Shown here: positions 54,540-62,579 of the stretch, in pieces
Layout of the letters: the number at the start of each line of letters is the position of its first letter
How positions within the stretch are numbered: the first letter of the stretch is position 1
NCBI GenBank assembly: GCA_963834365.1
Contig: CAWIBS010000022.1
Span: 1 to 64,000, forward strand
Direction of reading: 5' to 3'
Origin: CAWJAP01 sp963834365
GTDB taxonomy: Bacteria > Acidobacteriota > Vicinamibacteria > Vicinamibacterales > Vicinamibacteraceae
DNA: 64,000 nucleotides
Translations under genes and position numbers: made by a program
The notes under the pieces: model-generated
The model's input: only the letters and a program-made list of their open reading frames with translations
What the model was told of the DNA's origin: nothing
Database searches by the model: none

Positions 54540-54910
54540 CTAGGCGGTGGTCTGGCGGGCCGGGCGTCGCGGGCCTTCGCCGCGAGCGCGGCGAACGCGG
54601 CCGGCTCGCGCGCGGCGAGCTCGGCGAGCATCTTGCGATCGAGCGTCACGCCGGAGGCCTCGAGGCCCCGGATGAACGCGCTGTAGGACAGCCCGTGCTC
54701 GCGTGCGGCGGCGTTGATGCGGACGATCCACAGCCGGCGGAAGTCGCGCTTCTTGCGGCGGCGGCCGACGAAGGCGTACTTGAGCGCCGTGTCGACCGAC
54801 TCTTTCGCCGCGCGATACAGCTTGCTCTTGGTCTGATAGAAGCCTTTCGCCCGGGCAAGAAGCTTCTTGCGCTTGGCGCGGCGGACGGTTCCTCGTTTGA
54901 CTCTTGGCAT
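54540..54910 (-). CDS. rplT: 50S ribosomal protein L20, frameshift near the 3' end
   Basis: About 123 residues. ATG 54910 begins MPRVKRGTVRRAKRKKLLAR, then AKGFYQTKSKLYRAAKESVD, FVGRRRKKRDFRRLWIVRIN and SYSAFIRGLEASGVTLDRKM, all typical of L20, which binds 23S rRNA early in assembly. The literal frame runs past the normal end into pheS. A shift near 54560 gives ...ARQTTA and TAG 54540, the expected length, followed 7 bases later by the pheS start. Confidence 0.92.
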
Positions 54911-54921
54911 GGTCGATCTCT

Positions 54922-55045
54922 GTCGGGCTACGGGCTGCGGGCTACAGGCTACGGGCAACCGGGGACAGACACATCATTCGCGACGCGCGAGAAGACAAGT
55001 GCTTCCCAGGTCCGCAGCCCGTAGCCCGTAGCCTGTAGCCCAGAT
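54922..55045. repeat. Inverted GGGCTAC word repeats between rpmI and rplT
   Basis: GTCGGGCTACGGGCTGCGGG and CTACAGGCTACGGG (54926-54956) are matched by the inverted CCGCAGCCCGTAGCCCGTAG and CCTGTAGCCC (55014-55043). The two arms can pair over about 30 bases with a 57-base loop. They fill the 137-base rpmI-rplT gap, in an operon where the spacing is usually short. Confidence 0.85.
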
Positions 55046-55047
55046 CT

Positions 55048-55245
55048 TTACTTGTACGGCAGCATCCGCTCCAGCTTCGCCTGGTCGGCGACGCTGACGA
55101 CGACCTGCTTGGTCAGCTGTCGCTTCCGCTTCGTCGGCTTGCTCGTCAGGATGTGGCGCTTGAACGCGTGGGCCCGCATGAACTTGCCGGACGCGGTGTT
55201 CTTGAAGCGCTTGGCGGCGCCGCGATGGCTCTTGAGCTTCGGCAT
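55048..55245 (-). CDS. rpmI: 50S ribosomal protein L35
   Basis: 65 residues from ATG 55245 (MPKLKSHRGAAKRFKNTASG, KFMRAHAFKRHILTSKPTKR, KRQLTKQVVVSVADQAKLER, MLPYK), an exact-length L35. A longer open frame reads through from infC in this phase, but the family start and the 8-base gap from the infC stop define the gene. Part of infC-rpmI-rplT. Confidence 0.96.
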   Translation of the reverse strand: MPKLKSHRGAAKRFKNTASGKFMRAHAFKRHILTSKPTKRKRQLTKQVVVSVADQAKLERMLPYK

Positions 55246-55253
55246 GGTCGGTC

Positions 55254-55956
55254 CTACGTCTCTTCTCCCACGGGAGCCGGCGGCGCGGGCGTCAGCGAGT
55301 CGGGCGATTCCTGGGCCTCTTTCGGGGCCTCCCGTCGCGGCGCCTGCCGGGCGACGACCGGCTGGACGGGTGCACCGTCCGGGACGGCGGCCCGCGGTTC
55401 GGCCGTCGCCGGGCGCCGCTGCTGTGCAGCCTGCGGCCGTGGGCCGAGAATCGTGTGCATCGTGTTGCCCTCGAGCCGCGGCATGTTCTCCGAGACCGCC
55501 AGCTCGCTCACTTCCTGGATCAGCCGCTCCAGGATGCGCCGGCCGATTTCGGGGTGCGCGATCTCGCGACCCCGGAAGAACACCGTCGCCTTGACCTTGT
55601 CGCCTTCGGCCAGGAAGCGCTCGATGTGCTTCTTCTTGAACTGGTAGTCGTGCTCGTCGACTTTCGGGCGGAACTTGATCTCCTTGACCTCGATCGTCTT
55701 CTGGTGCTTCCGCGCCTGCCGCTGCGCGCTTCTGCTCGGTGTACTGGTAGCGCCCGTAGTCGGTGATGCGGCACACCGGCGGCACGGCCGTCGCCGACAC
55801 CTCGACCAGGTCGAGTCCCTTGGAGCGCGCAATGCGCACCGCGTCCTGCGGCGCCATGATGCCCAGCTGCTGGCCGGTCTCATCGATGACGCGCACTTCG
55901 CGCACGCGGATTCGCTCGTTGATCCGCACCCGGTCGTCCCGGCGCGGACCGCGCAT
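55254..55956 (-). CDS. infC: Translation initiation factor IF-3 with C-terminal extension, one frameshift
   Basis: About 233 residues joined. N-domain: RINERIRVREVRVIDETGQQ, LGIMAPQDAVRIARSKGLDL, PPVCRITDYGRYQYTEQKR. Removing one base near 55735 continues QARKHQKTIEVKEIKFRPKV and the C-domain DEHDYQFKKKHIERFLAEGD, KVKATVFFRGREIAHPEIGR. After the normal end (NTMHTILGPRPQ) there is an extra Pro/Ala/Arg-rich tail of about 65 residues (VPDGAPVQPVVARQAPRREA), seen in several phyla. IF-3 prevents premature 70S joining. Start taken at ATG 55956; infC often uses rare start codons, so a slightly upstream start is possible. Confidence 0.9.
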
Positions 55957-55979
55957 GCCTCGTGGTTCGAAGGCGATAA

Positions 55980-57923
55980 CTACCTCCCCTTGTTCGCGAC
56001 CTCGCGCGTCGCGTCGGCGATGAACGCCTCGACGCTGCGCGATCCGAGATCGCCGCCGCTGCGGCTGCGCACCGACACGGTGCCATCCGCCGCCTCGCGA
56101 TCGCCCATCACCAGCATGTAGGGAATCTTCTGGAGCTGGGCTTCACGAATCTTGAATCCGATCTTCTCGACCCGGGCGTCGAGCTCGACCCGCAGGCCGG
56201 CCTCGGCCAGCCGCCGCACCACCGCCCGCGCGGCGTCCGCATGCCGATCCGCAAGCGGCAGCACCACGGCCTGCACCGGCGCCAGCCACAGCGGGAACGC
56301 GCCGGCGAAATGCTCGATGAGCAGCGCCATGAACCGCTCGAAGCTCCCGAAGATCGCGCGGTGGATGACGACCGGGCAGTGCTCGGCGTTGTCGGCGCCG
56401 ACGTACTTCAGCTCGAACCGCTGCGGGATCTGGTAGTCGAGCTGAATCGTCGCGCACTGCCACTTGCGGCCAATCGCGTCGGTGACGTCGAAATCGATCT
56501 TCGGCCCGTAGAACGCCCCGTCGCCGGCGTTGATGGTGTAGGCCTGACCGGCGCCGTCCAGGGCCCGCCTGAGCTCGGCCTCGGCATGATCCCACGTCGC
56601 CACCTCGCCGAGAAACTCCTCGGGGCGGGTCGAGAGCTTCACACTGTACTCGAGACCGAAGTCCTCGTAGACGCGCTGCACCAGCTTGAGCAGCCGCTCG
56701 ACCTCCTCGCCAATCTGCGATTCCATCACGAAGCAGTGCGCATCGTCCTGTGAGAACTGGCGCACGCGCGTCAGACCCGACAGGACCCCCGATGCCTCGT
56801 TGCGATGCAGGGGCGTCTGCTCGTGGAAGCGCAGCGGAAGGTCGCGATAGCTCCGCACCTCACTGGCAAAGACGAGCATGTGGCCCGGGCAGTTCATCGA
56901 CTTCACGCCCATCTGCTCGTGCTCGCTCTCGACGATGAACATGTTCTGGCGGTAGTGCTGCCAGTGTCCCGACGTTTCCCAGAGCGCCTTGTTGAAGACC
57001 AGCGGCGTCTTCAGCTCCACGTACCCGTTCGGCAGCAGGATGCCGCGCATGTAGTCGGCAATTGCCTGATAGATCCGCGTGCCCTTCGCCAGCCAGAACG
57101 CCGCGCCCGGCGCCCACGGGTGGAACGTGAAGAGCCCCAGGTCCTTGCCGAGCCGCCGGTGGTCGCGCTTCTTGGCCTCCTCGATGCGCGTCAGATACGC
57201 GTCGAGGTCCGCCTTGCTGAAAAACGCCGTGCCGTAGATCCGCTGCATCGGCTGGTTCTTCGCGTCGCCCTTCCAGTAGGCATTCGACGTGGAGAGCAGC
57301 TTGAAATGTCCCAGACGACCGACCGACGGGACGTGCGGCCCGACGCAGAAGTCGAGGAAGACGTCCTTGATGTCGTAGCACGACACCACGTCGCCGCCCT
57401 TCTCCTCGATCAGCTCCACCTTGAGCGGCTCGCCGCGGGCGGCGAAGAACGCCTTGGCGTCGGCCTTCGCCCGCAGTTGCCGCTCGAAGGGCAGGTCGCG
57501 CGCCGCAATCTCCCGCATCCGGTCCTCGATGCGGGCGAGATCCTCCGGCACGAACGGGCGCTCGACGACGAAGTCATAGAAGAAGCCGTCTTCGATCGCC
57601 GGGCCGATGCCGCACTGCGTGCCGGGGAAGAGCTCCAGCACCGCTGCCGCCAGCAGGTGGGCGGTGCTGTGCCGATAGAGCGCGAGCGCGTCGGGATCTT
57701 TGTCGGTGACGATGCGGACCCGGGCGTCGTGGTCGATCGGCCGGCTCAGATCGACGAGCTGGTCGTCCACCGTGACCGCGAGCGCGGCCCTGGCCAGCCG
57801 CGGCGAGATCGACTCCGCCACCGCGGCTCCCGTCGTGCCGGCGGAGACGCGCTTGACCGAGCCGTCCGGGAGCGTGAGCGCAATCTCGCCGGGCGAAGCC
57901 ACCGAGTCAACCACGTGCGTCAT
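55980..57923 (-). CDS. thrS: Threonyl-tRNA synthetase
   Basis: 647 residues, intact. N-terminal TGS (ITLPDGS-type IALTLPDGSVKRVSAGTTGA), the editing domain with RHSTAHLLAAAVLELFPGTQ and PHVPSVGRLGHFKLLSTSNA with YWKGD, and the class II core: GLFTFHPWAPGAAFWLAKGT (motif 1 region), MNCPGHMLVFASEVRSYRDL (zinc Cys), LTRVRQFSQDDAHCFV (motif 2 and zinc His) and GSFERFMALLIEHFAGAFPL (motif 3). The anticodon-binding domain is at the end (ADAARAVVRRLAEAGLRVEL). Head of thrS-infC-rpmI-rplT-pheST. Confidence 0.96.
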   Translation of the reverse strand: MTHVVDSVASPGEIALTLPDGSVKRVSAGTTGAAVAESISPRLARAALAVTVDDQLVDLSRPIDHDARVRIVTDKDPDALALYRHSTAHLLAAAVLELFPGTQCGIGPAIEDGFFYDFVVERPFVPEDLARIEDRMREIAARDLPFERQLRAKADAKAFFAARGEPLKVELIEEKGGDVVSCYDIKDVFLDFCVGPHVPSVGRLGHFKLLSTSNAYWKGDAKNQPMQRIYGTAFFSKADLDAYLTRIEEAKKRDHRRLGKDLGLFTFHPWAPGAAFWLAKGTRIYQAIADYMRGILLPNGYVELKTPLVFNKALWETSGHWQHYRQNMFIVESEHEQMGVKSMNCPGHMLVFASEVRSYRDLPLRFHEQTPLHRNEASGVLSGLTRVRQFSQDDAHCFVMESQIGEEVERLLKLVQRVYEDFGLEYSVKLSTRPEEFLGEVATWDHAEAELRRALDGAGQAYTINAGDGAFYGPKIDFDVTDAIGRKWQCATIQLDYQIPQRFELKYVGADNAEHCPVVIHRAIFGSFERFMALLIEHFAGAFPLWLAPVQAVVLPLADRHADAARAVVRRLAEAGLRVELDARVEKIGFKIREAQLQKIPYMLVMGDREAADGTVSVRSRSGGDLGSRSVEAFIADATREVANKGR

Positions 57924-58032
57924 CGAAGCTGGAACACGGGGGGATCTGAGGCACGGAGGCGGAGTCGGCAGGCGTGCAGTGATCGGGTGATACCGAAGGA
58001 ATCGGACGGACGGGCAGGCCAGGGCGATGTAA

Positions 58033-58108
58033 TGGTAGGCACGGGTGGACTTGAACCACCGACCTCCTGCGTGTCAAGCAGGCGCTCTAACCCCTGAGCT
58101 ACGCGCCT
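58033..58108 (-). tRNA. tRNA-Val (anticodon GAC)
   Basis: 76 bases on the minus strand: AGGCGCG acceptor arm (58108) pairing with CGTGCCT, D-arm TAGCTCAGGGGTTAGAGC, anticodon stem-loop CTGCTTGACACGCAG (GAC), T-arm GGTGGTTCAAGTCCACC, discriminator A and encoded CCA at 58035-58033. All cloverleaf positions fit, with one G-T pair in the acceptor stem. Confidence 0.96.
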
Positions 58109-58190
58109 CTGTAACGCCGCAAGCCCTTGCGCGAACGGGCAGTATACCAGCCCGGCTTTCGGCGAGTCAAACGACGTAAGGGGCGCTGGT

Positions 58191-58463
58191 TCAGTTGACG
58201 GAGTCCTTGAGCGCCTTGCCGACCTTGAAGCGTACGACGCGCCGTTTCGGGACTTTGATCGAGGCGCCGGTCTGGGGGTTGCGCGCCGTGCGCGCCTTGC
58301 GCTGCGCGGTCTGAAACGTGCCGAAGCCGACGAAGGTCACGGGCTGCCCCTTCTTGAGCGACCGCTTCACGCCGTCGAGCAGCGATTCCACGGCGAGGGC
58401 GGCGGCCGCCTTGGTGAGACCGGTGTCCTTGACGATCTTGGCAATGAGATCCTGCTTGTTCAC
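58191..58463 (-). CDS. hup: DNA-binding protein HU
   Basis: 90 residues from GTG 58463, preceded by GAGGAGGGA. The HU/IHF fold is complete: VNKQDLIAKIVKDTGLTKAA, LLDGVKRSLKKGQPVTFVGF, GTFQTAQRKARTARNPQTGA (minor-groove-binding arm with RNPQTG) and VPKRRVVRFKVGKALKD. Dimeric nucleoid protein that bends DNA. An upstream in-frame ATG at 58574 would add 37 Arg/Pro-rich residues and is unlikely. Confidence 0.95.
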   Translation of the reverse strand: MNKQDLIAKIVKDTGLTKAAAALAVESLLDGVKRSLKKGQPVTFVGFGTFQTAQRKARTARNPQTGASIKVPKRRVVRFKVGKALKDSVN

Positions 58464-58583
58464 CGAATCCCTCCTCAGGCCTGTACGGCGCACAGCGCGC
58501 GGCGCCCGTTCACCGCGCACGTCAGGCGAAAGTGGTGCGGTTATACGCGACCGGTCCGGGGGAGTCAAGCGCACGCGGCGCGA

Positions 58584-59750
58584 TTACGCCGCCTTCTTGG
58601 GAAGGAGCTGTTCGACGGCCTTGTCGAGCATCGGATCGCTCGTCGGCGGCGGGTCGCCGAACTCGACGTCGGGTGGCTCGATCTCGACGGCGGGCGCGAG
58701 CCCGGTCCCGTGGATGGCGGCCCCGGTCGGCGTCAGATAGCGCGTATAGGTGATCCACAGCCCGCTGCCGTCAGGCAGCTTCACCAGCTTCTGCAGGCCG
58801 GCCCGTCCGAGCGTGCGCTCGCCGACGAGGGTGGCGCGCTTGTTGTCGAGCAGCGCCGCGGCGAAGATCTCAGCGGCGCCCGACGTGCCCGCGGACGACA
58901 AGAGCACGACCGGCATGGTGATGCGTCCATCGCCGCTCGCGGCGGTCACCACGCCTTCCTTGCCGCTCCGCGTCTCGCGCGCCGACAGCGTGCCGCTGGG
59001 CACGAACAGCCGCGCCGCCGCGATCCCGTCGTCGAACTTCCCCTCGGCGGTCTGCCGGATGTCGACGACGAGCGACTGGGCGCCGGCCTTCGCCAGCGCC
59101 GACACCTGTGACTCGAGCCGGCCCGCGACGCCGCCGTCGAACGCCGCCAGACGGACGTAGCCGATGCCCGGCGCCTGCAGCTTGCCGGTCACATCGCCCG
59201 TCGCCTGCGCGGCGCGCACGAGCGTCATCTCCCGCGGGTCGCTGGCCGAGCCGCGCAACACCGTGAGCACGACCTTCGATCCGACGGGACCACGCAGCAG
59301 CCGCATCCCTTCGAGCGCCGACAACTGGCGCGTCGACGTCCCGTCGATCGACCGCACGTAGTCGCCGGTCGCCAGCCCCGCCGCGGCCGCGGGCGAGCCA
59401 TCGCGCGACGCGATCACGCGCAGGTAATAGCCGCGCGTCAGCTCGAGGCCGATCGTGCCCGGTGGCAGCGCCGCTCCGGCCTCGACCGCCTTGGCCTGCA
59501 GGGGATCGAGATAGGCGCTGTCGGCGTCCAGGCCTTCGGAGAGGCCGCGCATCGCGCCGCCCATGACCTTGTCCACGTCCACCGGCTCCACATAGCTGCC
59601 CATGATGAGGGACACGACGTCTTCGAAGACGCGGAGGTGCTGATACGTGCCTTCGCGCGCAAACGCCTGACCGAGCAGGGCGCCGACGACCAGAAACACG
59701 ACGAGCGGCGTGGAGACGAGGAGGACGAGCCAGCGGGTGCGCGAAGACAT
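58584..59750 (-). CDS. S41 (C-terminal processing) peptidase-like protein with Lys-to-Arg at catalytic base
   Basis: 388 residues. Signal anchor (WLVLLVSTPLVVFLVVGALL), helical linker (FEDVVSLIMGSYVEPVDVDK), PDZ domain (about 98-180; GLELTRGYYLRVIASRDGSP, AGLATGDYVRSIDG), then the S41 core: GIGYVRLAAFDGGVAGRLES, GAQSLVVDIRQTAEGKFDDG, and the nucleophile region LLSSAGTSGAAEIFAAAL with Ser290. The catalytic Lys of the usual TxGKG motif is replaced by Arg316 (ERTLGRAGLQKLVKLPDGSG). In typical CtpA enzymes Ser/Lys is the catalytic dyad, so activity is doubtful or altered. The usual genomic partner, envC, is present only as a 3' fragment next to it. Confidence 0.85.
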   Translation of the reverse strand: MSSRTRWLVLLVSTPLVVFLVVGALLGQAFAREGTYQHLRVFEDVVSLIMGSYVEPVDVDKVMGGAMRGLSEGLDADSAYLDPLQAKAVEAGAALPPGTIGLELTRGYYLRVIASRDGSPAAAAGLATGDYVRSIDGTSTRQLSALEGMRLLRGPVGSKVVLTVLRGSASDPREMTLVRAAQATGDVTGKLQAPGIGYVRLAAFDGGVAGRLESQVSALAKAGAQSLVVDIRQTAEGKFDDGIAAARLFVPSGTLSARETRSGKEGVVTAASGDGRITMPVVLLSSAGTSGAAEIFAAALLDNKRATLVGERTLGRAGLQKLVKLPDGSGLWITYTRYLTPTGAAIHGTGLAPAVEIEPPDVEFGDPPPTSDPMLDKAVEQLLPKKAA

Positions 59751-59755
59751 GAAAT

Positions 59756-59808
59756 CGGGCTACGGGCTACGGACTACAGGCTACGGGTTACAGGCTGCTT
59801 AGCCCAAC
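59756..59808. repeat. GGGCTAC word repeats upstream of the S41 gene
   Basis: CGGGCTACGGGCTACGGACT, ACAGGCTACGGGTTACAGGC, TGCTTAGCCC: degenerate tandem copies of the GGGCTAC(G/A) word, with the inverted counterpart (GCCCGCAGCCCGTAGCCCGT) at about 60080-60110. Confidence 0.8.
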
Positions 59809-59813
59809 AAGCG

Positions 59814-59940
59814 TCATCGGTTCAGCCATTGTACGGGATCGACCGGGCGGCCGTCGATGCGCAGCTCGAAGTAAAGAGACGAGCCGCCCGCCGGGGCTGT
59901 TCCCACGGTTCCGACGAGCTGGCCGGGACCAGGGATCAGG
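59814..59940 (-). pseudogene. EnvC/M23 (LytM) peptidase, C-terminal fragment
   Basis: The minus strand reads GQLVGTVGTAPAGGSSLYFE, then LRIDGRPVDPVQWLNR and TGA 59814. This is the end of EnvC-type LytM domains (GQxIGtvGxTG...LHFElRxxGkPVDPlxWL). The HxH catalytic part is altered (SLYFE for HLHFE) and everything upstream, normally 350 residues with coiled coil, is replaced by AGGGATCAGG word repeats. EnvC normally sits directly before ctpA-type S41 genes, so this is the last trace of that gene. Confidence 0.7.
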
Positions 59941-60115
59941 CGACCAGGGATCAGGGATCAGGCCAGGCATCAGGCACTCAGGCCGGCTCAGGCCTCAGGC
60001 AACGGACAAGAGCAGAGACCACGACCAACGCCCAACGACCAGAGACCAAAGACCAGCGACCAGAGACCAACGACCAAACGGCCCGCAGCCCGTAGCCCGT
60101 AGCCCGACATTCCAA
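59935..60115. repeat. Word-repeat array (AGGGATCAGG, ACCAGAGACCA and CCCGTAGCCCG families)
   Basis: GACCAGGGATCAGG with CGACCAGGGATCAGGGATCA (59931-59960), then CAGGCATCAGGCACTCAGGC, then GACCAGAGACCAAAGACCAG and CGACCAGAGACCAACGACCA (60029-60076), then GCCCGCAGCCCGTAGCCCGT (60080-60100). Three word families in series replace the 5' part of an envC-like gene and end just before ruvX. Confidence 0.85.
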
Positions 60116-60143
60116 CACTGTCCCCCCGAGTACACTTGACGCA

Positions 60144-60584
60144 ATGACTGAAGGCCGATCATCAGGCCGCGTCCTCGCCCTCGATGTTGGCGCGCGGCGC
60201 ACTGGCCTGGCCCTCAGCGATCCGACGGGCACGCTCGCCACGCCGTTCGGCGTCATCACCTCGAGGACGCCGCTCCGTGAGATAGTCGGCACGATCGAAC
60301 GGCTTCGCCACGAGTCCGACGGCCTTGCGGCCGTGGTCGTCGGCCGGCCGGTCAGGCTCGACGGCACGCCGAACGAACAGACCTCGCGGGTGGACGCGCT
60401 GGTGTCGGCATTGCGGAATCGGGCAGGCCTGCCCGTGCTGCTCCAGGACGAGCGGCTCACCAGCGTCGAAGCGGAGAGCCGGCTCGCCGAGCAGGAAAAG
60501 GACTGGCGGGCGCGCAAGGCGAAGCTCGACGCCGCGGCGGCGGCGGTGATCCTGCAGGAGTATCTCGACCGGCAGCGCGCATGA
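60144..60584 (+). CDS. ruvX: Holliday-junction resolvase/pre-16S rRNA nuclease YqgF
   Basis: 146 residues, RNase H-like fold. LALDVGARRTGLALSDPTGT (first catalytic Asp), VVVGRPVRLDGTPNEQTSRV (family GxPxxxdGtxg block, Gly-to-Arg at the first position as in other RuvX of this group), LLQDERLTSVEAE (catalytic Asp/Glu) and KLDAAAAAVILQEYLDR (C-terminal Asp). It processes the 16S rRNA 5' end. The stop overlaps the mltG start by 4 bases (ATGA at 60581), a common ruvX-mltG pair. Confidence 0.93.
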   Translation: MTEGRSSGRVLALDVGARRTGLALSDPTGTLATPFGVITSRTPLREIVGTIERLRHESDGLAAVVVGRPVRLDGTPNEQTSRVDALVSALRNRAGLPVLLQDERLTSVEAESRLAEQEKDWRARKAKLDAAAAAVILQEYLDRQRA

Positions 60585-61810
60585 CTCGCATCCTCGCCTG
60601 GTTCTTCGCCGTCCTTCTGGTGGTGCTCGTGGGCGGCCTGGTCGCCATGCGCGAGATCGGCCGTCCGTACCGCGGCTTCACCGGTGACGAGATCTTCGTG
60701 GACGTGCCCCCGGGCAGCGGGGTGAGCGCCATCGGGCGGCGGCTCGCGGAACGGGGTGTCGTGCGCAACCGGCTGGCGTTCCGCCTGGCCATGTGGCAAC
60801 ACGGCCGCAGCCGCACCCTGAAGGCCGGCGAGTACCGATTCTCCGGCGAGGTCCGGCCAGCGGAAGTCGTCGATCGGCTGGCCCGCGGCGATGTCTACCT
60901 GCGCGCCATCACCTTCCCGGAAGGGCTGCAGGCGACAGAGATGGCCGCGATCTACGAGTCTCACGGACTCGGCACGGCGCGTGACTTCGTGACCGCGGCG
61001 CAGCAGCCGGGTCCAGTCGCCGTACTCGACGCGGCGGCCCCCGACCTCGAAGGCTACCTGTTCCCGGAAACCTATGCGCTGCCGCGACACGCGGACGCGT
61101 CGACGCTGATCACGCAGATGGCGAACCGGTTCGTCGAGGTCTACGACGAGGAACTGCGCAAGGCGGCGGCGGCGCGGGGACTGTCCACGCGCGAGGCCGT
61201 GACGCTGGCCTCGCTCATCGAGAAGGAGACCAGCCGCGCCGAGGAGCGCGTGATCGTGTCGGCCGTCTATCACAACCGGCTGCGCATCGGGATGGGGTTG
61301 CAGTGCGATCCCACGGTGATCTATGCGCTGCAGAAAGCGGGCCGCTGGACAGGCAACCTGACGCGCGAGGGCCTGGCGTTCGACTCGCCCTACAACACCT
61401 ACAAGTACCGCGGCCTGCCCCCGGGTCCGATTGCGGCGCCTGGCCGGGCGTCGCTCGAAGCCGCCGTCCATCCGGCGTCGGTCCCCTATCTCTACTTCGT
61501 CAGCCGCAACGACGGGTCGCACGTCTTTGCGACCACGCTCGACGAACACAACCGCAACGTGCACGAGCACCAGGTCAAGTACTTTCGCGATCAGCGCGCG
61601 AAGGCCGGGGGCACGCTAGCGGCGGCCTACCGTTCCGCCCACTTCAATTTCTGGCGGAGCACGGCGAAATACGATCGGGTGGTGGACCGGATCAGCCGCA
61701 GGGGCCGGGCCGCGCGGGCCACGCGTACGACGTCGTTGCCCGTGAGCGTATGGCCCGTCTGCCCGTCGGCCATCATGAACATCTCCTGCGATCCGTCGAG
61801 GAGGGGCTGA
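60581..61810 (+). CDS. mltG: Endolytic murein transglycosylase MltG; true end probably 61619
   Basis: Membrane helix (MTRILAWFFAVLLVVLVGGL), a LysM-like domain (DVPPGSGVSAIGRRLAERGV, RTLKAGEYRFSG), then the YceG catalytic domain: LEGYLFPETYALPR, TLASLIEKETSRAEER with catalytic Glu214, VYHNRLRIGMGLQCDPTVIY and SPYNTYKYRGLPPGPIAAPG. It cuts nascent glycan strands. The literal frame runs to 61810, overlapping the convergent nadK gene by 184 bases with non-family sequence. If the G5 run at 61607-61611 is one G too long, it ends at TAG 61617 (…RAKAGAR), 7 bases before nadK, which I consider correct. Confidence 0.92.
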   Translation: MTRILAWFFAVLLVVLVGGLVAMREIGRPYRGFTGDEIFVDVPPGSGVSAIGRRLAERGVVRNRLAFRLAMWQHGRSRTLKAGEYRFSGEVRPAEVVDRLARGDVYLRAITFPEGLQATEMAAIYESHGLGTARDFVTAAQQPGPVAVLDAAAPDLEGYLFPETYALPRHADASTLITQMANRFVEVYDEELRKAAAARGLSTREAVTLASLIEKETSRAEERVIVSAVYHNRLRIGMGLQCDPTVIYALQKAGRWTGNLTREGLAFDSPYNTYKYRGLPPGPIAAPGRASLEAAVHPASVPYLYFVSRNDGSHVFATTLDEHNRNVHEHQVKYFRDQRAKAGGTLAAAYRSAHFNFWRSTAKYDRVVDRISRRGRAARATRTTSLPVSVWPVCPSAIMNISCDPSRRG

Positions 61811-62511
61811 ATGGTGAGCACCGAGGCCGCGGGAATCACCACCGGCCGGTTGCTCAGGGTATGCGGCGCGATCGGTGTCAGCACCAGCGCGTCCACGCTC
61901 GGGTGCACGATCGGCCCGCCAGCCGAGAGATTGTAGGCCGTGGACCCGGTGGCGGTGGCGATGATCACGCCGTCGGCTCTGAAGCGCGCCACGAACTCGC
62001 CGTCGATGCTCACCGACAGATCGGCCATCCGCGACATCGGCCCGCGATTGACCACGACGTCGTTCAGCACCGGGGTGGCTTTCTGCTCCACACCGTCCCG
62101 CACGATCGCGGCGTGCAGCATCACGCGCGACTCGAACGCGGCCTCGCCCGCCAGGGCGAGCGCGAGCGCGTCGTGCAGCTCGGGCAGCGTCGTCTCGGTG
62201 AGAAAGCCGAGGCTGCCGAAGTTCACGGCCAGCACCGGGACGTCGAGCCCCGCCCGGGCGATGCGCCCGGCGGCGCCCAGCAGCGTCCCGTCCCCGCCCA
62301 GCACGACGATCAGATCGACGGCGGTGGGCAGGACGTCGGCGCCGACCGTCGCATGGCGGCCGCTCAGCTCGAGCGCGGCGGACACCGGGTCGAAGACCGG
62401 GGTCACGCGGCGGGCGGACAGCCAGTTCGCGAGATCCTGCAGCACATCGCCGATGCCGGCCAGACCTGGCTTGACGACGATGCCGACGCGCGAGATGGGA
62501 GAAGAGGTCAT
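61627..62511 (-). CDS. nadK: NAD kinase
   Basis: 294 residues. NAD kinase signature: IVVLGGDGTLLGAAGRIARA (GGDG with the catalytic Asp), VLAVNFGSLGFLTETTLPEL (NxGxLGFL), VLNDVVVNRGPMSRMADLSV, FRADGVIIATATGSTAYNLS (TGSTAY) and AGGPIVHPSVDALVLTPIAP. Makes NADP+ from NAD+ and ATP. Start ATG 62511; the longer frame to 62536 lies in another phase. Converges on mltG. Confidence 0.95.
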   Translation of the reverse strand: MTSSPISRVGIVVKPGLAGIGDVLQDLANWLSARRVTPVFDPVSAALELSGRHATVGADVLPTAVDLIVVLGGDGTLLGAAGRIARAGLDVPVLAVNFGSLGFLTETTLPELHDALALALAGEAAFESRVMLHAAIVRDGVEQKATPVLNDVVVNRGPMSRMADLSVSIDGEFVARFRADGVIIATATGSTAYNLSAGGPIVHPSVDALVLTPIAPHTLSNRPVVIPAASVLTIQPLLDGSQEMFMMADGQTGHTLTGNDVVRVARAARPLRLIRSTTRSYFAVLRQKLKWAER

Positions 62512-62579
62512 GGGGCCATCGCTGGTCGCGGTGCAAGCCTACCCCGGGGCTGGCGTCTCGGCGCTACGAAGCCACAGGG

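Noticed and set aside
53375..54958. 527-residue frame that starts as L20 and runs through pheS
   Set aside because: Only the first 120 residues match L20; the rest is out-of-frame pheS sequence. A frameshift at the rplT 3' end explains it, not a fusion protein.
55048..55956. Apparent IF3-L35 fusion of 302 residues
   Set aside because: The linking part is out-of-frame infC; L35 has its own family start at 55245 and infC its own stop at 55254.
28000..60115. Word repeats as classic REP/RAYT elements
   Set aside because: Apart from the GTCCGGCTTCAGCCGGAC hairpins they are not palindromic units of fixed size, and no RAYT transposase occurs in the window.
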